Shown piece after piece: positions 1 to 8,624 of a stretch of DNA of 64,000 bases (positions are counted from its first letter, which is position 1; every line of letters starts with the position of its first letter). The notes under the pieces were generated by a model that saw only the letters and a list, made by a program, of their open reading frames with translations, searched no databases and was not told the origin of the DNA. The DNA comes from Gemmatimonadota bacterium (GTDB taxonomy: Bacteria > Gemmatimonadota > Gemmatimonadetes > Gemmatimonadales > GWC2-71-9), in the NCBI GenBank assembly GCA_003222085.1, contig QHUK01000007.1, positions 18,244 to 82,243 on the forward strand, in the 5' to 3' direction. A program made the translations under genes and the position numbers.

Positions 1-2096
1 ACAGTCTCGCCGCGGTCGCGTTCGAAGCGCTCGGTGGCGGGGCGCCGGCGTTCAAGGCGGATCGGGCCGGGTTGGTGCGCGCGTTGCGCACCGCGCGCCC
101 GGACATGCCGGCTCGCCTCGCCACCGCGCTCGTGGCGCCGCTCGCGGAGCAGCCGGATGATCGACCGGCCACGGCCGCGGCATGGCTCGCCGCGCTCGAC
201 CGCGCAGAGGTCCGGCCGTGGCGTCCCTGGGCGGCAGCGGGGGTCCTCACGGTGGTGGGCGCCGTCGCCCTTCGTCTCCTGCTCGGCTCTCACGGGGCCT
301 GCCGGTTGCCGCGCGACGCGCCGGCACGTCTCGCCGTGATGCCATTCGCCGTCTTGGGCACGCCACCCTACCCGGCGACGCAGCTCCCGGAGTACTTCAT
401 CTCCCGGTTCCGTCCCGTGGAGCGCCTCAGCGAGGTCGTCGCGTTCGGCCGGGTGGCCGCGCAGATCGCGAGCGAGCACCCCTCGAACGAGGAGGCCCAG
501 GCCCTCGCCTGTCGCCTCGGGGCGAAGTTCTTCGTGCAGGGGAGCGTGGCCTACGTGGGGCCGACGGTCACGCTCCAGGCGACCCTGTACGAGGGCGGCC
601 GGGCCCGACGCAGCGCGAAGGCGGAGGGACGCGTCGGCGCGGAGGAGTCGGAGGTGATGGACCGCGTGTGGGCCGGGCTGTATCCGGAGTTCACGCCCGG
701 CGCGGACGCCACGCTCCCGAACGGCGGCCCCGAGGCGCTGGCCGCGTACTTGAACGCCGAAGCGGCGTTCCGCCGGGGCGACTATCGCACCGCGCGCGAC
801 GAGTACACCCGTGTCATTCGTGCGGACTCCGGATTCGCCATCGGGCGGCTGCGGCTCGCGCTCGTCGCCGCGCAGGTGGACCCGACAGAACAGGGTTTCG
901 GCGCCGCCCTGCGGGGGGCACTGGTGCACCAGCAGGGGCTCTCTCCGGCCGACAGCCTCCTGCTCGACGGGTTCACCCGGCTGCTCGTCGAAGGCGACGG
1001 GCTGGCCGCCCGCGATCGGTTCAAGCGCGCGACCGAGCAGGCACCGAGCTACCCGCAGGCATGGTACGTCCTGGGCGAGTTCTACTATCACTTCGCCGGC
1101 CTGTTCGACGAGACGGTCGGCGAGGCCGGGGTCGCGTTCAACCGCGTGCTCGATCTGGATCCGCGGTTCTCGCCGGCCATCGGACACCTGATCTCGCTGG
1201 CACACCAAGCGGGCGATCGCCGCGAGACCGCGGACCTGATTCACCGCTACCTGCGCATCGACTCGACCTCGGTCGTCGCGGAGGCGGTCGGGATCGCCGA
1301 CACGCTCATCCTCGGCTCGGCGCCCGCCCAGCTCGCGCTGCTCCGCACGGTGTGCCGGCACAGCTTGCTCGCGCTGCAGTATCTCGCGTTCCAGGCGGCG
1401 GAGTTCGGAACGCCGGTGCAGCGGACAGGACCCGCACGGGTGGTGCTGCGGTGTCTCGAGCAGCGCGGCGCCACCGACGCGGAGCGGGCCCGCATCCTCC
1501 GCATGGGCGTCGCCGCCGATCTTGCCGCGGGCTGGGCCGACAGCGCCCGCCTGCGACTCGCGCGCGCGACGGGAGGCTCAGCCGCACGGGAGCGGGACCA
1601 ATGGATCCTGCTGGCACGCGCGACCGGGCTGCCCGCGTTGGGCGACTGGCAGAGCGCTGCGGAGCGCGTGCGCGGGCGCCTCGGCGTAGCCGCCGACACC
1701 GAAGCGGTCGCCCATTGGCTGCTCGCGCGCCTCGGGATCGAGCGCTCCCGCCATGCCGCCGCGCTGGCCCGGCTCGCCGCGGGGAAGCGGGGTCCCCTTC
1801 CGGCGAGCCTCGCCACAGACCTCGACGCCCGCGCCGCCCTGACTCGCCGCGACACGACCCGCGCGTTGCAGCTCTGGGATGACGCGACGCGGCGCTATGC
1901 CGTCCTCAGCGTGCCGCTCGAGCTGGTGGCGTCGCTCTGGCCGCTACGGCTCGATCTGGCGCGCATCGCGGCGGCGCGGAGCGACAGCGCCATCGCCGCG
2001 CGCGCCTGCAGATCGTTCGAGACCCTGATCGGGTACGTCGATCAGGTCGTGCAGCCCGAGACCGAGCGACTGTGCCGAAGCGTTCGATCGCGCTGA
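1..2096 (+). CDS. Ser/Thr protein kinase C-terminal part with TPR-like region (5' truncated)
   Basis: The reading frame is already open at base 3 and the first ~65 visible residues (SLAAVAFEALGGGAPAF..., ending in QPDDRPATAAAWLAALDRA) look like the last subdomains of a Hanks-type Ser/Thr kinase, where the Arg-Pro near the end is conserved. The catalytic lobe therefore lies upstream of the window. One membrane segment follows (bases ~230-285), then about 590 residues of helical, TPR-like sequence, as in the tail of the kinase at 5164-7917 but not close in sequence. Kinase - single TM - TPR is a common layout in Gemmatimonadota and Acidobacteriota. The kinase part would be cytoplasmic and the tail probably periplasmic. 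An ATG at base 72 exists but lies inside the kinase fold, so it is not taken as the start. Confidence 0.8.
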   Translation, partial: SLAAVAFEALGGGAPAFKADRAGLVRALRTARPDMPARLATALVAPLAEQPDDRPATAAAWLAALDRAEVRPWRPWAAAGVLTVVGAVALRLLLGSHGACRLPRDAPARLAVMPFAVLGTPPYPATQLPEYFISRFRPVERLSEVVAFGRVAAQIASEHPSNEEAQALACRLGAKFFVQGSVAYVGPTVTLQATLYEGGRARRSAKAEGRVGAEESEVMDRVWAGLYPEFTPGADATLPNGGPEALAAYLNAEAAFRRGDYRTARDEYTRVIRADSGFAIGRLRLALVAAQVDPTEQGFGAALRGALVHQQGLSPADSLLLDGFTRLLVEGDGLAARDRFKRATEQAPSYPQAWYVLGEFYYHFAGLFDETVGEAGVAFNRVLDLDPRFSPAIGHLISLAHQAGDRRETADLIHRYLRIDSTSVVAEAVGIADTLILGSAPAQLALLRTVCRHSLLALQYLAFQAAEFGTPVQRTGPARVVLRCLEQRGATDAERARILRMGVAADLAAGWADSARLRLARATGGSAARERDQWILLARATGLPALGDWQSAAERVRGRLGVAADTEAVAHWLLARLGIERSRHAAALARLAAGKRGPLPASLATDLDARAALTRRDTTRALQLWDDATRRYAVLSVPLELVASLWPLRLDLARIAAARSDSAIAARACRSFETLIGYVDQVVQPETERLCRSVRSR

Positions 2097-2129
2097 CCAC
2101 GCTCGGTTCAGTTGGTGGTCGCGACTGTG

Positions 2130-3269
2130 CTACTCCCCGGCGTTACGGGACAGGAACGTCACGGCCACGCCGGCATGATCCGAGGGCCACAGCCCCACCG
2201 AGGTGCGATCGCCCGGACGATCGCCGACCACCTCGCGGCGAATCAGCACGACGTCCGCGGGCAGATTCCGGGCGAAGATGAAGTCGATCCGCTGGTCGAA
2301 CGTGGGCCGCGGGTTCAGGAGATCGGACCGCTCGCAGCACGTCAGGCCGGGCGCCTTGCGGTTCGGCTCGACCCAGGTGTCCTGATATCCGGCCGCGCGC
2401 ACCAATCCGTAGGTCGGGGTGACGCGCGTCGGGTCCGCACCGAAGGCGTCGGAGTTGAAGTCGCCCACGAGAATCGTGGGCCGAGGGTCGCTCCCGAGCA
2501 GCGTGAGCAGCTCCTGGGTCTGCGCGAGCTGGATGTCCCGGACTTCCTGGCCCGCGAGATGCGTCGCGACGAATCGGTACGTCCGCCCCCCGATCGCCGC
2601 CTCGACCGAGCTCCATCCCTGATAGACGCCTGAGCTCACGCCGCCGAGCGTCACGGGCACGTAGGCTGCGTACACGCCCGATCGCGGGTTCGCGCGAGCC
2701 ACGTCCCCGCGCACCAGCACGGCGTCGCCGTCGGTAAACCGCACACCAGCGAAGATCGGCTGCCCCGGCGGGTCGAACCCGACAATGACGGGCACTTGAA
2801 TATCGGTCGTGCGATCCACGGCCGCGAGTGAATAGTCGAGACCGCGCGCGCGCAGCGAGTCGACGAGCAGCTGCAGGAAGTCGTACGCGACGTGCGTCGC
2901 GAGCTCTTCGAACGGTCGGTCGGTCGTCCGATAGAGCGCCGCCTCTTCGAGTCCGACGACGTGCGGTCGTCGCGCGGCGATCGCCTGTGCGAGCATCCCC
3001 GCGCGCGCGGGAAAGTTCGTGGCTTGCACGTGCGCCCACTCCTCGGTCGCCAGCGCGATCGCTTCCTCGGCGGTCCGCGCCTGGATGACGCGCCCGATCT
3101 CCGCGCCGACGTAGACGTTCCAGGTCAGCGCGGTGACGCCCGCTCGGTCGACCGCGGTCGGGCCCTCGATCGTGGCGCGGGGCGAGAGAGGCTCCGGGAC
3201 GGGGCCAAGTGGACTTCGGTCGCAGCAGGCGACGAGCACGGCGACGAGGACGGCGGCACGACGATGCAT
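2130..3269 (-). CDS. Endonuclease/exonuclease/phosphatase-family lipoprotein
   Basis: A 379-residue protein with a lipoprotein signal (LVAC, Cys15) followed by an EEP (DNase I-like) fold. Visible motifs in order are TWNVYVG near residue 50 (first metal-site Asn), VVGLEEA (Glu), VATHL, VGDFNS and the C-terminal WPSDHAGV with the catalytic Asp-His pair. The family hydrolyses phosphodiester bonds in nucleic acids, phosphoinositides or sphingomyelin; the substrate here cannot be told. Lipidation suggests action at the envelope or outside the cell. It lies 44 bases downstream of the BTAD regulator on the same strand and probably belongs to that unit. It converges on the truncated kinase with 33 bases between. 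Confidence 0.85.
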   Translation of the reverse strand: MHRRAAVLVAVLVACCDRSPLGPVPEPLSPRATIEGPTAVDRAGVTALTWNVYVGAEIGRVIQARTAEEAIALATEEWAHVQATNFPARAGMLAQAIAARRPHVVGLEEAALYRTTDRPFEELATHVAYDFLQLLVDSLRARGLDYSLAAVDRTTDIQVPVIVGFDPPGQPIFAGVRFTDGDAVLVRGDVARANPRSGVYAAYVPVTLGGVSSGVYQGWSSVEAAIGGRTYRFVATHLAGQEVRDIQLAQTQELLTLLGSDPRPTILVGDFNSDAFGADPTRVTPTYGLVRAAGYQDTWVEPNRKAPGLTCCERSDLLNPRPTFDQRIDFIFARNLPADVVLIRREVVGDRPGDRTSVGLWPSDHAGVAVTFLSRNAGE

Positions 3270-3313
3270 GTGATCTTCTCAAATGTGGGACGGACGAGAA
3301 TCGGCCGGCCCGA

Positions 3314-5167
3314 TCAAGGCCCAGTCAAGCGGAGCCGCTGCCCCGGCGTCGCCATATCCCGATCGATCACGTCACGCACGATCCGCGCGACGAACGCGTA
3401 CCCCCGTGGCTCGGCCGCGAGCCAGCCTTGCCACTCGAGCTCGTCCAGCGCCTGCGCCAGGGCTTCTCCGGCGAGGCCCGCGGCCCGCCCGAGCTTCGCC
3501 CCGGCGACCCTCCCTCCCAACACCGCCGTCGCCACGAGCACCCGCTGCGCATCCGCCGACAAGCGCCGGAAGTTGATCCGGATCGCCGCCACGATGTTGT
3601 CGGGAAGGTCGCCCGGTAACGTCTGCTCGAACGTCTCCGTGGGCTTTGGCCACGGGTGCGGTGCATCACTCGGCTCGAAGCCGGCGGCCACGGCGTGCAG
3701 CAACGCGACCACGAGGAGGGGAATGCCCGCGGAGTCCGCCAGAACCCGGCGTGCGAGGCGGTCCAGCTGCTCGTCCCCGTATGACGGGAGCGCCCAGCGC
3801 GCGAGCTCGCGCACGTCGGCGGCGCCGAATCCCCCGAGCTGGACCGCGGTGCCGGCGAGCTCGCGGCCGATGCGGGCGCGTACCTCGTCCAGCTCGGGGT
3901 CGGTGGAGTGCGGTGCTACCGTGACGAGGAACGCCACGGGCGAGCGCGCCAGGTCGCGGATGACTGCCCCGAGCGCGCGCATGGACTCCCGGTCGAGCCA
4001 CTGTGCGTCATCCAGGAGCACCACCACCGGCTGCTCGTCCGCCACCGCCTGCAGCACTTCGGTGAAGGCGCGGCCGAGCGCGCCGACCGGCGCCGTGCCG
4101 CGCAGCTGCGCGAGCGCGTCCGGCGGAGCCCCGGCGACCCCAGGGGCCTCGAGCAATCCGCCGCGTGCGATCCCGAATACCGCGCTCCATGGGTCGGCTT
4201 GGTCGGCCGCGACCGCGCGCACGGCGGCGACCACCGCGCCGTCGAGCCGGGTCCGAGCCACGAGCTCCTCGGCAAGCCGGGTCTTCCCCGCGCCGGCGTC
4301 GCCCTCGATGAGAATGACGGTCGCCCGCCGCTTGGTCCGGCACGCCGTCCACGCGTCGGTCAGCCGCTCGAGCTCGACAGCCCGCCCCACCAGCGGGGCG
4401 CGACGCGACCCGGACCGGCGCTCTGCCTCACGCACCGCCCGCGGGAGCCGCCAGGTTCGCTCCAGCCGCACCCGCTCGGCGAGCGCGTAGGTCTCCCCGT
4501 CCGGCTCCGCGCCGAGCTCCCGGCTCAATCGGGACACGAACTCCTCGAACAACGCAAGCGCTCCCGCCCGGTCTCCGGCGAGGGCGAGCGTCCGCAGCGC
4601 GGTCCGCAGCGCGGTTTCAGGCCGCCAGTCGAGTTTTCGCGCGCGCTGCACGGTGTCGTGCGCCGCCGCCACCTTGCCGGCGGCGAGCAGTTGCTCGGCG
4701 CGGCGGACCAGCACGTCCACCGAGCGGCGGCACCAGTGCTGGCGTTCCGCCGCCAGCCAATTGTCGAACTCCGATGCGCCACGGACGCTGAATCCCTCGA
4801 GGAACTCTCCATGGATCAGCGCGGCTGCCGGGGCGTAGTCGCCCGCCGCCGCCAGCGTCTCCAACGTGTCGGTGTCGAGCTCGACCGTGCCGGGCGCGAT
4901 TCCCACCTGCGCCGGGTCGGACTCGAGGCCGTCGTCGCCCGCACACAAGCGCAGGACGTGCACGGCTTCGTTCAGAGAGTGTCGCGCCTTCTCCTCCGGC
5001 TTGTCGCCCCACAACAAGCCGATGAGGTGTTCGCGCGTTCGGATGCGTTTGGGCGACCGGGCCAGATAGATCAGGAGCGCGAGGTTCTTTTTCCACAGGA
5101 GCTTGGCCGGCGCGGCCGTGCCGTCCACACTCAGGTCCACTGGGCCGAGGGCGCGAATGACGATCAC
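3314..5167 (-). CDS. BTAD/SARP-type transcriptional activator with AAA ATPase domain
   Basis: 617 residues from a GTG that overlaps the stop of the upstream kinase gene by four bases (GTGA). A longer frame opening at 5332 would run deep into the kinase gene and is rejected. The N-terminus (IRALGPVDLSVDG) is a winged-helix of the OmpR/SARP type, followed by a bacterial transcriptional activation (BTAD) helical domain at ~100-250 and an NTPase module with Walker A GDAGAGKT and Walker B VVVLLDDAQW. Such proteins activate transcription after an ATP-dependent switch. Coupling to a Ser/Thr kinase suggests that the kinase phosphorylates or senses for this regulator; that is inference. Targets are unknown. 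Confidence 0.85.
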   Translation of the reverse strand: MIVIRALGPVDLSVDGTAAPAKLLWKKNLALLIYLARSPKRIRTREHLIGLLWGDKPEEKARHSLNEAVHVLRLCAGDDGLESDPAQVGIAPGTVELDTDTLETLAAAGDYAPAAALIHGEFLEGFSVRGASEFDNWLAAERQHWCRRSVDVLVRRAEQLLAAGKVAAAHDTVQRARKLDWRPETALRTALRTLALAGDRAGALALFEEFVSRLSRELGAEPDGETYALAERVRLERTWRLPRAVREAERRSGSRRAPLVGRAVELERLTDAWTACRTKRRATVILIEGDAGAGKTRLAEELVARTRLDGAVVAAVRAVAADQADPWSAVFGIARGGLLEAPGVAGAPPDALAQLRGTAPVGALGRAFTEVLQAVADEQPVVVLLDDAQWLDRESMRALGAVIRDLARSPVAFLVTVAPHSTDPELDEVRARIGRELAGTAVQLGGFGAADVRELARWALPSYGDEQLDRLARRVLADSAGIPLLVVALLHAVAAGFEPSDAPHPWPKPTETFEQTLPGDLPDNIVAAIRINFRRLSADAQRVLVATAVLGGRVAGAKLGRAAGLAGEALAQALDELEWQGWLAAEPRGYAFVARIVRDVIDRDMATPGQRLRLTGP

Positions 5168-7917
5168 GCGGCCCCTTTGCAGCCGAGTGCGACGCGCCGA
5201 CCGGCGGCACTGTCTGCGCGCGCGCGGTAAGGTGGGTCCCCGCCGGACCAGAGCCGCACCACGGTCGCGTAGGCCCGACAGGCCTGCTCGCGTCGCTGTC
5301 CCGTCCGCTCCAGCAACTCCCCCAGTCGCCACTGCGCGAATGCAGTAAATGCCCAGTCAACCTCAGCAGGTTGTGGATCGCCACTCGGGTAACCGTGCAG
5401 ATCGGAGTTCTCGTGCCAGATGAGGTCGGCGATCGCGCGCCCTGGGTGTGTTCCCGCTTCGTTCCACGACGCGCGCGTCAGGTGCAGCACGACCCGCCAG
5501 AACGGATCTTCGATGTCTTGGGCCGGAATTCCCCTTAGGGGATTGGTGGCCGCGAGGGCCGAATCAACCGCCCCTCCGGCAGCCACCTCCTCGGCCCACA
5601 GCAACGTCCCCAGCGGCCCCGGCCGTAGGGTGGACGGCCCGCGGCGACGTGGCGGCTCGGCGCGCCCCCGCACCCGCTCGACCGTCGCGAGCATCCATGC
5701 GGCGCGCCGTTGCCACTCCGGTCGCCCGCCGGCGGCGTCGGCCGCGCCGGCGAGGGTGGGGAGCGCGTCGGCCCAGCGGGCGGCCGCCCGGGCGGAGTCG
5801 ACGTCTGCCAGCAGCAGAACGCCGGCCAGCTCACCGACGAAAACCTCCAGCTCCGGAAAGCGGTAGGCCAGTTGGTGTGCGAGCGCCATGGCGGTATCGG
5901 GCCGCCCCATCCCTATGAGCGCCAAGACTCGGGCGAGACCGGCCGAGCGCGCGAAGCCGGGCTCAGGCAGGAGTTGCTCCGCGAACGCCGACTCGCCTTG
6001 CGGAGATCCGAATCCGGCGAGGTACCGGGCGCCGGCGTCGAGATCCTTGATACCGGCCGCGCGCGCCATCCGGGCCAGGTCGCGCGTCCGCCGCGTCGCG
6101 TCGGCCGGCGGCAAAAACCGCCATGCGTAGGCCAGCTCCACAATGGCCAGGGTTGCAAAGGAGGGATCCTTCGGATCGACGAGAGGCCCCACCCGCGCAA
6201 GGGCCGCGGTGGCGCCGATCGAATCGCCTTCAGCGACGTCGAGCCACGCTACGTGCTCCAGTGCCGGCGCGAAGTCCGCTTGGCTTTTGAGCACATCCTG
6301 AAACGATTGCATCGCCTCGCGCCGTGAGCGTCCGACGAGCGGTCCGCGATGGAACAACTCGTCGGCCCGCCGGAATTGGCCGAACAGAAAGTCCTTCGTG
6401 CCCTTCGCCAACGCATCCAGGGAGTCCAGCCGCGCCGCGAGAGGCAACACCTGCGCCCGAATCAGTCTCTGGTAGCGGTCCGGAAACTCTGTGAGGTGAG
6501 CGAAATAGTGCGTGCTGTCCGCGGGGTCGCCCTCGAGGTTGAACCAGCGGCCGACCTCCGCATGCCGCCAATAGCACAGCCAGCAAGTCGAGTCGAGAGC
6601 CGCGGCTTCGGCGTAACCCGCCCGAGCCTCCCCCCAGCGTCCGCGCGCGAAGGCGCCCTCCGCACGTTGGAAGGCGGCCCGCCCCAGAGCGTTCTTGGGC
6701 AACACGCCACGAGGTAACGAGCGGTCCAGCGAGTCGCGCGACCGGAGCTGCGCCCCGAAGACCCGATCGGCCAGGCTCTCCGCGAGGAAGCGCCACTCGG
6801 CCCGCGGTCCCACGATCTCGATGGTATCGACGCCCGGCCCGCGAAGCCGGACGCGCAACCGGCCTTCGTCATTCGCCGTGGCCACGTCAATGCGGGAGCC
6901 GGCCCGCAACCACCGGCCGAGTCCCGAGACACAGCGGGCGGACAGGTCGGGGTAGCGATCCAGGTTCCGCGCCAATGCGCACGCGACTGAATCACCCCAC
7001 GCCCCCGCCACGTCCGCGGCAGGGAGGACTGCTTCGACACGAAAACGCATGGTGGAGGAAACAGGTGTCAATACATGGATCCACAACCCCACAACCGTGC
7101 CCCCGATCGCCAGGCCGATCGCATTCCGTCGGTATTGCCAGACGCGGGTACCCCAGAGGGAGCGTCGGAACACCGTCGCATGCGGCCAGCGGTCGTCCGG
7201 ATTCAACTCCAACGCCCGGCGTAATACGCGGGCGATGTTGAGCGGCACTCCCGTCCAGTCTCCCTTCGCGGGCACGCACTTTTCCCACCGGCGGCCTGTG
7301 AGCGCCTCGTAGATCACCATCCCGGCGGCATAGATGTCGCTGCGCTCGTCCGCGACGCCGGCGAACTGCTCCGGCGCCATGTACGCCGCCGTCCCCTGCA
7401 GTATCAGCGGATTCGTCTGCTCGCCGGCACTGAGGCGCCGCGCGATGCCGAAGTCCGTCAGCACCGCTCCGTCCTCGTCGAGGAAAACGTTCGCCGGCTT
7501 TATATCCCGATGGATGACACCTTTTCCATGGGCCTTGCCGAGTGCCGCCAGCAAGTCGCGCCCGAGTTTGCGCGCGGCGTCGACCGACAGACGCCCCTGT
7601 TTTTCGAGTTGCGTCTGAAGGGTGTCGCCCTCCAAGTAATCCATCACGTAGAAGTTCAGGCCGTCCCGTTCATCGACTTTGTGGACGGGAACGATGTTGG
7701 GGTGTCGCAGATTGGCGAGGATGCGAGCTTCGTCGACAAATTGCCGGGCGGCCTCGACGGTCCACCGCTCGGGCCGCAGCACCTTGACGCCCACGAGACA
7801 ATCGAGGGCCACGTCCCGCGCGAGGTAGACCGTCCCCATGCCGCCGCTTGCGAGCTCGCGCTCGAGCTCGTAGTCCGGCGCCAGGGCCGCACGCAGGCGC
7901 TCGAAGAAGGCCGTCAC
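5164..7917 (-). CDS. Membrane Ser/Thr protein kinase with C-terminal TPR-like domain
   Basis: 917 residues. The Hanks kinase domain at ~15-260 is complete: Gly loop LASGGMGTVY (22-31), Lys45 in VGVKVL, catalytic HRDIKPAN (Asp139), DFG at 156-158 and APE at 182-184. A single membrane segment at ~267-285 separates it from a ~630-residue, probably periplasmic, helical repeat region. The protein is expected to phosphorylate Ser/Thr in response to an envelope signal. It shares a four-base overlap with the BTAD regulator downstream, the most likely partner. It lies 94 bases downstream of the cupredoxin gene, with a strong hairpin between the two. Confidence 0.92.
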   Translation of the reverse strand: MTAFFERLRAALAPDYELERELASGGMGTVYLARDVALDCLVGVKVLRPERWTVEAARQFVDEARILANLRHPNIVPVHKVDERDGLNFYVMDYLEGDTLQTQLEKQGRLSVDAARKLGRDLLAALGKAHGKGVIHRDIKPANVFLDEDGAVLTDFGIARRLSAGEQTNPLILQGTAAYMAPEQFAGVADERSDIYAAGMVIYEALTGRRWEKCVPAKGDWTGVPLNIARVLRRALELNPDDRWPHATVFRRSLWGTRVWQYRRNAIGLAIGGTVVGLWIHVLTPVSSTMRFRVEAVLPAADVAGAWGDSVACALARNLDRYPDLSARCVSGLGRWLRAGSRIDVATANDEGRLRVRLRGPGVDTIEIVGPRAEWRFLAESLADRVFGAQLRSRDSLDRSLPRGVLPKNALGRAAFQRAEGAFARGRWGEARAGYAEAAALDSTCWLCYWRHAEVGRWFNLEGDPADSTHYFAHLTEFPDRYQRLIRAQVLPLAARLDSLDALAKGTKDFLFGQFRRADELFHRGPLVGRSRREAMQSFQDVLKSQADFAPALEHVAWLDVAEGDSIGATAALARVGPLVDPKDPSFATLAIVELAYAWRFLPPADATRRTRDLARMARAAGIKDLDAGARYLAGFGSPQGESAFAEQLLPEPGFARSAGLARVLALIGMGRPDTAMALAHQLAYRFPELEVFVGELAGVLLLADVDSARAAARWADALPTLAGAADAAGGRPEWQRRAAWMLATVERVRGRAEPPRRRGPSTLRPGPLGTLLWAEEVAAGGAVDSALAATNPLRGIPAQDIEDPFWRVVLHLTRASWNEAGTHPGRAIADLIWHENSDLHGYPSGDPQPAEVDWAFTAFAQWRLGELLERTGQRREQACRAYATVVRLWSGGDPPYRARADSAAGRRVALGCKGAA

Positions 7918-7958
7918 AGAAACCTCGACCGGAGAACATCCCGGCCGCCGTCCCGAAA

Positions 7959-7992
7959 GTCAAACGGCCCCGCCCAGGCGGGGCCGTTTGAC
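7959..7992 (-). terminator. Perfect 16-bp hairpin between cupredoxin and kinase genes
   Basis: Two perfect 16-base arms (7959-7974 and 7977-7992) flank a 2-base spacer. The stem is GC-rich in the middle. On the minus strand it is followed by a weak T-rich stretch (GACTTTCGG). It sits 20 bases after the cupredoxin stop and is best read as that gene's terminator. The near-absence of loop also fits a cruciform-forming palindrome. Confidence 0.6.
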
Positions 7993-8011
7993 GCAGCACG
8001 TGCGTCGCCGG

Positions 8012-8494
8012 TTACTGGACCGTGATCGCGATCTTCATGCCCAGCGCGACGTGCGGCAGGCAGTAGCCTTTGTAGACGCCGGCCGGCGCGCCGGTAAACG
8101 AGACGTCGTACTTTTCGTTCGGCTGAGTCAGGAACGGGCCCGTGAGGTCGCCCATCGGATTCGGCATCCCCTTCTTCAGGGCGTCCGCCCCGCCCTTCGG
8201 GATCGAATCGGCGTAGAAGGCGATGTCGTGCGGACCGCCGGACACATTGATGAACCGCACCGTCGTGCCGGGCTTGATCGAGAGCTTGGCGGGCTCGAAC
8301 GCCGCGGCGGTCGTGCCGTTGCCGGTCATCTTCACTTCGACCACCGCGCCAGCGGGCTCGGCGGCGGGCGCACTCGCCGCCACACCGGCCGGCGCTGGAG
8401 TGGCCGCTTCGGCTTGGGACGCTGCCGACTTCTTGTCGCCGCCGCAGGCAACGATCGCGAACGCGACGAGCGAGATGAACAGGGTGAAGCGCAT
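8012..8494 (-). CDS. Plastocyanin-like blue copper lipoprotein
   Basis: 160 residues from an ATG preceded by a good Shine-Dalgarno (GGAGGG, ~7 bases upstream). A longer frame from 8656 lacks a ribosome site and puts the signal peptide inside the protein, so it is rejected. A lipobox (IVAC, Cys17) is followed by an Ala/Pro-rich linker to ~60 and a cupredoxin domain. The type 1 copper ligands are visible: His89, then Cys145, His148 and Met153 in YCLPHVALGM. It should carry electrons on the outer face of the cytoplasmic membrane, possibly for the alternative complex III encoded at 14.5-21.7 kb (inference). A perfect CRP-type palindrome lies 36-53 bases upstream. Confidence 0.9.
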   Translation of the reverse strand: MRFTLFISLVAFAIVACGGDKKSAASQAEAATPAPAGVAASAPAAEPAGAVVEVKMTGNGTTAAAFEPAKLSIKPGTTVRFINVSGGPHDIAFYADSIPKGGADALKKGMPNPMGDLTGPFLTQPNEKYDVSFTGAPAGVYKGYCLPHVALGMKIAITVQ

Positions 8495-8529
8495 TGCTGA
8501 CTCCCTCCGGGACGAATGACGAGAAGCGC

Positions 8530-8547
8530 TTGTGAACGCGTTCACAA
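8530..8547. promoter_or_regulatory. CRP/FNR-family operator-like palindrome
   Basis: TTGTGAACGCGTTCACAA is an exact 18-base palindrome and matches the CRP-type consensus TGTGA-N6-TCACA in every fixed position. It is placed between the divergent cupredoxin (start 8494) and rhodanese-MBL gene (start ~8625), so one bound dimer could act on both. No CRP-family regulator gene is in the window. Confidence 0.65.
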
Positions 8548-8624
8548 TATATCCGCGCTCCCTCAAAACGGGAGCCCTGCATACGCGTTGACCGTTGCAT
8601 TTTCGCACCACCCCGACGACACTG

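Noticed and set aside
182..1882. 566-residue open frame on the plus strand inside the truncated kinase
   Set aside because: Arg/Ala/Gly-rich shadow frame of a high-GC gene; the other frame has clear kinase and TPR-like text.
2892..5230. Two long plus-strand frames (532 and 440 residues) over the EEP and BTAD genes
   Set aside because: Antisense to convincing domain proteins and low-complexity in content.
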